Shown: one piece after another, positions 26,269 through 32,226 of the stretch
Layout: every line of letters starts with the position of its first letter
Position numbering within the stretch: position 1 is the first letter of the stretch
From: HGM11416 sp964532155
Lineage (GTDB): Bacteria > Bacillota > Clostridia > Christensenellales > Borkfalkiaceae
Direction: 5' to 3'
Length of the DNA stretch: 32,226 nucleotides
Assembly: GCA_964532155.1 (NCBI GenBank)
Contig: CAZHGN010000015.1
Coordinates: 1-32,226 of the forward strand
Program-made: the position numbers and the translations under genes
The notes under the pieces: generated by a model
What the model saw: the letters and a program-made list of their open reading frames with translations, nothing else
Told to the model about the DNA's origin: nothing
Databases searched by the model: none

Positions 26269-27954
26269 TTAACCTCTTAATTGCTTCATTAAATTATATT
26301 GTTGAGTAACGAATTGTAAATATTCCGCGTCTTCTTCGAGATAGTTTAATCTAAAATATTCGGCACTGGTAATAGCGGGGTTTTCCGAGCTCGGCTTCGA
26401 AGGATTGGACGAACCGTTCCATGCTTGCGATGCCAAACCGTTCCAATAAACATTAAGCGACGTGGCGTGAAGCAAGGACATACCGGCGTTTCTGGGAAGA
26501 ATATAATCGACAATATCGTTGTCTACGTAAAAATCCTTATTCTTAGAATTTGCAATCCAGCCGCGCTCTTGTTCGGTATAGCCGCTGTATAATAAGTTAG
26601 ACATATTTTCGTTTTCTACAAAATTAAGTATGCCGGAATAGGGCGCTTTGCTAAGATAGTTTTCTTTCCCGGCAGGATAAGAATAAGTTCCGTCTCCGTT
26701 GTTTACCCAATGAACGCCCTCAACGCCGTACGTGCAAAGATTATAATTATCGGCACTGCTATACATCCAATTGAGGTATTTTACGATATTTTCCGCGTTC
26801 TTCGACGTTTTCATGACGACGGCCGCTTTATATCCCGTGGATAATCTCATAAAACCTTTCTTTTCGGGGCTTTTTTCTTGTGCAAGAGGCCCTAAAATAG
26901 TGAACTCCGCATCGGGATTTAAAGCTTTTGCTTTTCTTGCAACTTTGATAAGATGCGTAACGGTAGGATCGGTAACGAATACGCCGGTAAGACCGGAAGC
27001 GAATACGCCTTCGGACGCTTCGAGCGTTTGCGTATTAGCGTCGCTCGGAAGAATCTTGGAATCGTTAACCCAGCGATATTCCATTTGCAAAAGATCCTTA
27101 AACCCTTCTTGCGCAAAACCGGGAGCAATTATGGTTTCGCCGTCTTCGTCCGTCGTTTCTCCGTAGAAGAAATAACCCGCGTTTGAAAACGCGCCGGTGA
27201 ACACTTTTTCGATATCCCATATCGCACCGCTTACGGAATAAGAAGAATCTTCGTCAAGACCGGTAACCGACTTGCTCTTCATCTTTTTGCACATATCCTC
27301 GAACTGCTCTACCGTAGTTAAAAGAGTTAATCCGTTTTCGGTAGCTTCGGCAGGATCGTCGGTATATCCGGTAGCGCGCATGTAATCCTTTCTTACCAAT
27401 ATGCCGTATTTGTACGGACTTACGTAGGAAGGTATGCCGATAAGCTCTTCGCTGAACGTAGTCATCGTTCTCAAATCGGTTTTTTCGGCAATGTTATAGC
27501 CGAATCTATTAACCAATCTCGATAAATCGTAATAGATATCCTGAGTCAAGGCGTAATCGTCTATACCGGAATCGAATCTCGTGTGTGAAATAACCACGTC
27601 TACCTGATCGCCGGCAACCAAGCTGTTAGCTAAAACGCTCGACATGTTATTCCCCAAATAAGAAACCTCGAAATCGAGCGAAATACCGGTATCTTCGTAA
27701 TATGCGTCCTCTATTGCCTTTGTAACGGCTTCTTCATCAGAGCCTCTTACAACACTGTATTCGGAAGAACCACCGCAATAAACGACGATTTTCGTGCCGG
27801 CGGGACGTTTTGAAGCGTCGTATTTTCCACTTGTTCCCGAACTCGCCCCCTGTGAGGAACTTTCTTCTGTAGGTTTAGAGCAGCCGCAAGCAAGGCATGC
27901 GACAGCCATAACAAATACGCAAAGCAAGCATAAAATCCTTTTTAAGTGTTTCAT
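26269..27954 (-). CDS. Carbohydrate ABC transporter substrate-binding lipoprotein
   Basis: A 561-residue extracellular solute-binding protein of family 1, the LplA-like size class that partners LplB/LplC permeases. The leader is hydrophobic and Cys-rich, ending ACLACGCSK, so Cys20 or Cys23 could be the lipidated residue. An Ser/Gly-rich spacer and KIVVYCGGSSEYS, the first strand of the lobe, follow. The segment YLNWMYSSADNYNLCTYGVEGVHW near residue 400 is characteristic of these large binding proteins. AGGAG precedes the ATG. The gene follows the two permeases and delivers oligosaccharides to them. The large size suggests an oligosaccharide rather than a monosaccharide ligand, by analogy with the family. 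Confidence 0.88.
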   Translation of the reverse strand: MKHLKRILCLLCVFVMAVACLACGCSKPTEESSSQGASSGTSGKYDASKRPAGTKIVVYCGGSSEYSVVRGSDEEAVTKAIEDAYYEDTGISLDFEVSYLGNNMSSVLANSLVAGDQVDVVISHTRFDSGIDDYALTQDIYYDLSRLVNRFGYNIAEKTDLRTMTTFSEELIGIPSYVSPYKYGILVRKDYMRATGYTDDPAEATENGLTLLTTVEQFEDMCKKMKSKSVTGLDEDSSYSVSGAIWDIEKVFTGAFSNAGYFFYGETTDEDGETIIAPGFAQEGFKDLLQMEYRWVNDSKILPSDANTQTLEASEGVFASGLTGVFVTDPTVTHLIKVARKAKALNPDAEFTILGPLAQEKSPEKKGFMRLSTGYKAAVVMKTSKNAENIVKYLNWMYSSADNYNLCTYGVEGVHWVNNGDGTYSYPAGKENYLSKAPYSGILNFVENENMSNLLYSGYTEQERGWIANSKNKDFYVDNDIVDYILPRNAGMSLLHATSLNVYWNGLASQAWNGSSNPSKPSSENPAITSAEYFRLNYLEEDAEYLQFVTQQYNLMKQLRG

Positions 27955-27987
27955 ATTTTCTCCTATTTTATCGGCAAAGCCGTTTTT

Positions 27988-28869
27988 TTATCCTTTTACT
28001 GCACCTATCGTTATTCCGTCGACAAAATACTTTTGTATTATCGGAAATATCGCAAGAAGGGGCGTGATCGCTATTACAACCGCCGCGGATTTAGCCGACA
28101 GAACGGGGGTAATCTCGAAGGAATTATCCAGACTGCCCGAAGCAGTCGTATTTTCCAAAATAGACTTAAGTACGAATTGCAACGGCCTCAGCGATTTACT
28201 TGCTTCGCTTTGACCTAAATAGAGCAACGCGTCCATCCAACTGTTCCATCTGTCTACGAACATGAAGAACGCGATCGTCAAAACCATAGGAACGGATATG
28301 GGCAAAAATACTCTGACTAATATCTGAAAATCATTCGCGCCGTCTATCATTGCGGCTTCTTCCAACGCCGCGGGCAGCGAATAAAAATAACTTCGAACCA
28401 AAATAATGTGATACAAATTGAATAGCGACGGAATAATCAACGCCCAAATCGTATCGTATAGTTTCAATGCCCTAACGACCAAGTATAACGGAATAGTACC
28501 CCCGGCAAAAAACATCGTAATCATATAAAACGCGTTTACCCACTTTATGCCTACGACGTATTTTTTACTGAGCGCATAAGCCGTGATAAGCGATACCGCA
28601 ACCGATAAAGTCGTTCCGCCGACGGAAATAATCAACGAATTGAAAATAGCGCGGATGATATCGTACTCGTCGGAAGTGAATATATATTTAAACCCTGCGA
28701 CCGACCAAGCCGTCGGCCATAATTGATATCCGTTTACGCGAAGAGATATTTCGTCGGTGAATGCGCTTGAAATCATCATCCAAAACGGAAGAATAAACGT
28801 TATGCACAATATTCCTATTATGGCGTAATTAATATAATCGAATAAGCGAGTGCTTTTTTTCTTTTTCAT
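27988..28869 (-). CDS. Sugar ABC transporter permease, LplC/YtcP-like
   Basis: A 293-residue inner-membrane permease with six predicted helices. The cytoplasmic EAA loop, which docks the ATPase, reads EEAAMIDGANDFQILVRVFL, an almost consensus EAA-G motif. The segments around it, such as YFYSLPAALEEA and FMFVDRWNSWMDALLYLG, are typical of the CUT1 carbohydrate permeases that work with LplB-type partners. The start codon has GGAGG 4 nt upstream. It forms the channel with the product of the gene just upstream (28935-30875). No ATP-binding subunit is encoded in this window, so a shared MsmX-like ATPase elsewhere in the genome is expected. Confidence 0.9.
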   Translation of the reverse strand: MKKKKSTRLFDYINYAIIGILCITFILPFWMMISSAFTDEISLRVNGYQLWPTAWSVAGFKYIFTSDEYDIIRAIFNSLIISVGGTTLSVAVSLITAYALSKKYVVGIKWVNAFYMITMFFAGGTIPLYLVVRALKLYDTIWALIIPSLFNLYHIILVRSYFYSLPAALEEAAMIDGANDFQILVRVFLPISVPMVLTIAFFMFVDRWNSWMDALLYLGQSEASKSLRPLQFVLKSILENTTASGSLDNSFEITPVLSAKSAAVVIAITPLLAIFPIIQKYFVDGITIGAVKG

Positions 28870-28934
28870 TTTGCCTCCTTAATCAAATGTAATAAGCTTT
28901 TTAAAATAATTTACGCTTCTTTATCGCAAATACC

Positions 28935-30875
28935 TTATAACACGCCTTCGTTGTCGGTCTTTTTCGCAATTCCGTTCGTTATAATAACTAAGATAAGACC
29001 TATAACGCCTTGAATTAACCCGAACGCCGTAGCCATCGAATATCCCGAACCGCCCATGACCGCGGAGTAAGACATTGATCCTACTATATAAGTCGACTCC
29101 GTCAAATAGGAACTGCCGTTCGTCAACGCGAGAACTTGCTCGTAGTTATCCCTGATTAGATTGCCGGCGTCCATAATAAGCTGAAGCATAATTACGTTGG
29201 CAATTCCCGGAATGGTTACGGTTATGATTTTCCTAAACCGACCGCCGCCGTCGATACTGCAAGCGTCGTACAATTCCGAATTGATACACCCTAACGCCGA
29301 CATATAAATTATCGTGCCCCAACCGAGCGACTTCCACATAGACGAAATAGCAAGGAAAATCCACCATATCGTAGTGTTTTCCGAATACCAATCTTTGGCG
29401 TATGGTTGCCCTTTTATGAGTGATATAACTTGATTTAAAAGTCCGCCGTCTCTCGAAAAAATCGAAAGTGCCATACCGCCTACGGCAATCCATGAAATAA
29501 AGTTGGGCAAATAAGATATAGTCCTGATTACCGATTTTGCTTTTCCCGACGAAACCTCGTTTATCATCAACGCAAAAATGAGTATCGCGGGGAAATTGGT
29601 CGCAACCCTTATTAACGCGATATAGATCGTATTTCTGAAAACTAAGAAAACGTTGGAGTCCTCGCCTAAGAAAATGTATTTAAAATACTTAAAGCCAACC
29701 CACTCGCTATCCAAGAATCCGTCTGCAAGAGTAAAATCTTCAAACGCTATGGCAACACCGAACATAGGCACGTAGCAAAAAATAACTACAAGCACGGCGC
29801 TCGGAATAAGCATGAAGTATATCATCTTATGGCGCTTGATTTTTGCAAACGTTTCGCCCTTTAAAAATTTTCCGAATTTGCCGCTTACGATAGCATAAAC
29901 GATAAAGCCGCATAACGCTAATCCGATTGCGGAAAGAATGCCGATCAATACGTAATTCGGATAATCTCGATAAGCAAAATAACCGTACAAGTAATTAATT
30001 TCCGCATTTTCGGCAATGCTTTTCGTTAACGGCTTTCCGCTTTCGTCGTAAGTTATTTCTCCGTTTTCGTTAAGAACGTAGTCGTAGCCGATGATTTTTG
30101 CGTTTACCTTAAACGGAGTGATTTTCAATAAGTTCTCGCCGACGACTTCGACGCCCATCGACGAAACGTAAGATATTTTCCCGGGCACTTTGAGATAAAT
30201 TTCATCTACAAAATCCAGCCCCGCCAAACGAAGCAATCCGAAATGCTCTTTATCCGACGCATATTCCGCAATCTCCGCGAACTTCTCTGCCGTAAGATTT
30301 TCGCCGCTGACTGCGTTTACAGGCGTTATCGATATATCGGAATTTTTCGATATTTGATATTGTCCGATCGGGAGCGAACCCTTTACTTTCATGACGGACT
30401 TAACGAGATAACCCTCGGACACGTCCAATATTTCGTTATAGGTAGAACTGGAAGACGTTGCATAGGAAGATAATTTATCCCAAGCAAACCAGTTCCAAGC
30501 ACCGGTCAGCCGCGAACTTAACCTTCTGGTTTTGACTTGCACGCTATAACGATCGCCGTCGTCGCAGATATCCTTTACCTCAAGGGTATCTTTGTCGCTT
30601 GAATTATTAATCAAGATCCTCGCCGTAGCGCCAACGAACGCTTTAAAATCGTCGAATTCTTTTAAATAGGTCGGAATCCTCGTTTTTTCGACATATATAG
30701 TTATTTCCGCTCTGCCCGATTTGTCGAGCTCGGCGTCTATATACGATCCGACCGCCTCTCCTGCTTCGGCTTTTGCATTCACTGCATTTGTGGGAAAAAA
30801 GATGAAGACGCTCATCATAACAACGCACACAAACAGCATTATGGTTATAAATTTCTTATTATTTAAAACACGCAT
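28935..30875 (-). CDS. LplB-like sugar ABC permease with N-terminal extracytoplasmic domain
   Basis: A 646-residue protein, about twice the length of ordinary LplB permeases. Residues from about 351 to 646 are a complete LplB-type permease: MIYFMLIPS opens the first helix, and an EAA-like loop reads YDACSIDGGGRFRKIITVTIP. Before it lies an extra region. A signal-like hydrophobic segment covers residues 8-33 and ends near NAVNAKA. It is followed by about 270 mostly polar, beta-rich residues, then a membrane segment at about 308-330. The extension would therefore lie outside the membrane. The frame is continuous, without a stop or an internal ribosome binding site before residue 351. I do not recognise the extra domain. 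AAAGGAG precedes the ATG by 11 nt. It is the first gene of the minus-strand operon. Confidence 0.8.
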   Translation of the reverse strand: MRVLNNKKFITIMLFVCVVMMSVFIFFPTNAVNAKAEAGEAVGSYIDAELDKSGRAEITIYVEKTRIPTYLKEFDDFKAFVGATARILINNSSDKDTLEVKDICDDGDRYSVQVKTRRLSSRLTGAWNWFAWDKLSSYATSSSSTYNEILDVSEGYLVKSVMKVKGSLPIGQYQISKNSDISITPVNAVSGENLTAEKFAEIAEYASDKEHFGLLRLAGLDFVDEIYLKVPGKISYVSSMGVEVVGENLLKITPFKVNAKIIGYDYVLNENGEITYDESGKPLTKSIAENAEINYLYGYFAYRDYPNYVLIGILSAIGLALCGFIVYAIVSGKFGKFLKGETFAKIKRHKMIYFMLIPSAVLVVIFCYVPMFGVAIAFEDFTLADGFLDSEWVGFKYFKYIFLGEDSNVFLVFRNTIYIALIRVATNFPAILIFALMINEVSSGKAKSVIRTISYLPNFISWIAVGGMALSIFSRDGGLLNQVISLIKGQPYAKDWYSENTTIWWIFLAISSMWKSLGWGTIIYMSALGCINSELYDACSIDGGGRFRKIITVTIPGIANVIMLQLIMDAGNLIRDNYEQVLALTNGSSYLTESTYIVGSMSYSAVMGGSGYSMATAFGLIQGVIGLILVIITNGIAKKTDNEGVL

Positions 30876-30912
30876 CGCCTACTGTTCTCCTTTAACTAAA
30901 TCGCATCCGCAT

Positions 30913-30943
30913 AAAAAGGAAGCGAAAGTGAACGTACTCGCTT
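30913..30943 (-). other. Leader hairpin with T-tract upstream of the transporter operon
   Basis: On the minus strand AAGCGA and TCGCTT pair (30938-30943 with 30920-30925), with a short inner GT/AC extension. Two C's and then five T's follow. It lies in the probable 5' leader about 40 nt before the first start codon. It could be an attenuator or an incidental stem; the stem is short. Confidence 0.35.
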
Positions 30944-31105
30944 TTGGAATGTAACCGCGCCTACCGCCGATACAAGCTTTTTCGACTTTCTATTCTTATT
31001 TTAATATACGCAGTCTTGGCTGTATATCCTTTTTTTTGCAATAAGTTGTGAATAATTAACATCTTTTGCCCAAAACGAAAAAAAATTAACGTTTTTGCTT
31101 TTCGA

Positions 31106-31169
31106 TTGGTAAAAAATAACATTTGATTAATTTTTGATATCAAAATTTAACAATACTATTTTTTACCAA
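31106..31169. promoter_or_regulatory. Operator-like inverted repeat with central palindrome
   Basis: TTGGTAAAAAATA at 31106-31118 and its exact reverse complement at 31157-31169 are 51 bp apart centre to centre, close to five helical turns. A perfect 14-bp palindrome, TTTTGATATCAAAA, lies at 31132-31145, within 1 bp of the midpoint of the two arms. The right arm ends 5 bp before the regulator's -35 box. This looks like a binding site for a dimer on each arm, most likely the AraC-type regulator itself. Confidence 0.6.
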
Positions 31170-31174
31170 ACCCC

Positions 31175-31203
31175 TTGACAAACCGTTATTTACGCTTTAT
31201 AAT
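31175..31203 (+). promoter_or_regulatory. Consensus sigma-A promoter of the AraC-type regulator gene
   Basis: TTGACA (31175-31180), a 17-bp spacer and TATAAT (31198-31203) are a perfect match to the consensus. The start codon is at 31234, so the leader is only about 24 nt. GGAG at 31223-31226 is the ribosome binding site, with 7 nt spacing. Confidence 0.9.
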
Positions 31204-31233
31204 CAATATAGACTACCATCATGGAGAAAACGA

Positions 31234-32109
31234 ATGTTAAAAAACACAAATAATCCTATTTATAATTTTGACTTAATAAACGGAATATACACCGAATTGA
31301 TTTTTGGGCATAACGTGGAAAAACATTCGCATATTTTTTGGGAAATAACGGTTGCTATCAAAGGGGAATACGTTAATCATTTCGACAACGGAGACCTACA
31401 TCTTAAAGCATACGATTTAACGATTATCCGACCGTGGGACTCGCATTACGTCAACTTAAAGAACACGTCTGCCGTATATCGCGATATTTATGCGGCGGAT
31501 GATAAAATTAAAAAAATCGCCGATACCATCCACGAAGGATTGTACGACGAGCTTATAAAAAGTCCTATGCCGGCAACTTGCGTTATTGACAAAGCTCACT
31601 TGGATTCTATCGAATCCACCGCGGCAAAAATCACGGACCTTAGAGGAAGTATGCCGCAAACCGATCTGTCGGCTTTAAACAATTGCCTTATTTCCAAGGC
31701 ACTTGCGGCTTATGCGGAAGCAAAATACTATCCCGGAAAACAAACTCCCGACTGGATTTTGCAAATGCTGTCGAAGCTTAACGTCAGTCCGACTTCCGCT
31801 TTAGATCCTGCTTTTTCTTCTTTACCGGAGCTTATAGAACAAACGGGATACAGTCACGGGCACGTATGCCGTATATTTAAGGAGTATTTTGGTTGCACTC
31901 TTATACAATATATAAATAGAAAAAAAATGGCGTATTCCACCACGTTGCTTTTGAATACGAGCCTTTCCATATCCGATATCGCTCAAACCTTAGGCTATTC
32001 GAACCAAAGCAATTATATTAATTCGTTTAAAAAAACTTACGGCGTTTCGCCGCTTAGTTGGCGCAAACTAAACGCAAACGTTATTAAAAAAGATTCGGAA
32101 CAATTATAA
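31234..32109 (+). CDS. AraC-family transcriptional regulator with cupin sensor domain
   Basis: A 291-residue regulator. The N-terminal half is a cupin-type ligand-binding domain (HSHIFWEITVAIKGEYVNHF, then IIRPWDSHYVNL). The C-terminal 100 residues hold the two AraC helix-turn-helix units. The first lies around residues 195-220 (LPELIEQTGYSHGHVCRIFKEYFG). The second is at about 244-278 (ISDIAQTLGYSNQSNYINSFKKTYGVSPLSWRK), close to the family consensus GFSSQSYFSRxFKKxxGxTPxxYR. It is transcribed away from the transporter operon from a strong promoter preceded by an inverted repeat. It is therefore the likely sugar-responsive activator of that operon and may regulate itself. The ligand is not known; a breakdown product of the glycan is expected. 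Confidence 0.9.
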   Translation: MLKNTNNPIYNFDLINGIYTELIFGHNVEKHSHIFWEITVAIKGEYVNHFDNGDLHLKAYDLTIIRPWDSHYVNLKNTSAVYRDIYAADDKIKKIADTIHEGLYDELIKSPMPATCVIDKAHLDSIESTAAKITDLRGSMPQTDLSALNNCLISKALAAYAEAKYYPGKQTPDWILQMLSKLNVSPTSALDPAFSSLPELIEQTGYSHGHVCRIFKEYFGCTLIQYINRKKMAYSTTLLLNTSLSISDIAQTLGYSNQSNYINSFKKTYGVSPLSWRKLNANVIKKDSEQL

Positions 32110-32151
32110 AATTTTATTACTTTAAAATAATATTTCTCTCGCCGCACTAAC

Positions 32152-32226
32152 CTTGCTTAGCAAGATTTCATCCACGATGTTGGATTAATTCCGTTGAAAG
32201 CGGATTTCACTTCTTTCGGTTTCCTC
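32152..32226. repeat. Chain of short hairpin modules with ATTTC-type linkers (cut by window end)
   Basis: Consecutive small stems are CTTGC-TTA-GCAAG at 32152-32164, ATCCA/TGGAT at 32170-32185 and TCCG/CGGA at 32190-32204. Each is followed by ATTTC, ATTAA or ATTTC, and the pattern seems to continue into a CTTCTTTCGG unit at the window edge. It resembles intergenic palindromic repeat arrays of Clostridia. No coding potential was seen in 32110-32226. Confidence 0.45.

Larger units (their letters stand above)
30876..31233. promoter_or_regulatory. Divergent control region between the PUL operon and its AraC-type regulator
   Basis: No gene was found in this gap. It contains the regulator promoter (31175-31203), a perfect 13-bp inverted repeat (31106-31118 and 31157-31169), and a 14-bp palindrome at 31132-31145. 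TAAC occurs at about 30-bp steps (31057, 31087, 31117, 31148). A hairpin at 30920-30943 has a T-tract toward the minus-strand operon. A possible minus-strand -10 box, TATACA (31026 to 31021), lacks a good -35 box, as expected for an activator-dependent promoter. These parts are given separately where they can be supported. Confidence 0.6.

Noticed and set aside
29780..29850. Separate internal start for the LplB permease core near residue 351
   Set aside because: No Shine-Dalgarno sequence precedes that methionine and the frame is open from 30875, so one fused product is more likely.

Overview
The window looks like chromosomal DNA of a Gram-positive anaerobe of the Bacillota (Clostridia-type, possibly a gut Christensenellales-like lineage; this placement is inference). 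Reasons: strong AAGGAGG-type ribosome binding sites, a textbook sigma-A promoter (TTGACA, 17 bp, TATAAT), lipoproteins with short Firmicutes-style lipobox leaders, an Lpl-type sugar ABC transporter without its own ATPase, and an AraC-type regulator with a cupin domain. No RNA gene, CRISPR array, insertion sequence or phage gene was seen.

Layout. (1) 1-3531, plus strand: a housekeeping K+ uptake operon, trkA-trkH plus a GNAT acetyltransferase, with a good promoter at 27-55 and a likely terminator at 3604-3642. (2) 3860-8278, plus strand: a GH28-type beta-helix hydrolase, a sialate O-acetylesterase-like (SASA) esterase and an EamA/DMT transporter, with the first two genes overlapping. (3) 8385-30875, minus strand: a long co-directional set read from right to left. 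In transcription order it encodes an LplB-like permease with an unusual N-terminal extracytoplasmic domain, an LplC-like permease, a solute-binding lipoprotein, a small membrane protein, a beta-helix lipoprotein, a cytoplasmic beta-helix paralogue, a GH2 beta-galactosidase, a GH78 alpha-L-rhamnosidase-like enzyme, a second beta-helix lipoprotein, a large Ig/carbohydrate-binding-like lipoprotein, an SGNH esterase and a multidomain GH28 enzyme. A hairpin at 8297-8337 separates convergent blocks 2 and 3. (4) 31234-32109, plus strand: the AraC-family regulator, divergent from block 3 across a structured 358-bp control region.

How it may work together (inference from families): blocks 2-4 form a Gram-positive polysaccharide utilisation locus. 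GH28, GH78, GH2 and two SGNH-type esterases are the activities expected for acetylated, galactose-decorated rhamnogalacturonan or a similar pectic glycan. The recognisable glycosidases and esterases all lack signal peptides. Only the solute-binding protein, two beta-helix proteins and the Ig/CBM-like protein are lipoproteins. This suggests limited cutting and capture at the surface, import of sizeable oligosaccharides through the Lpl-type transporter, and finishing in the cytoplasm.

The most unusual items are the three beta-helix paralogues in one operon (two surface, one cytoplasmic), the permease fused to a large extracytoplasmic domain, a 472-bp almost perfect internal duplication in the modular lipoprotein, and a symmetric operator-like array between the regulator and the operon.
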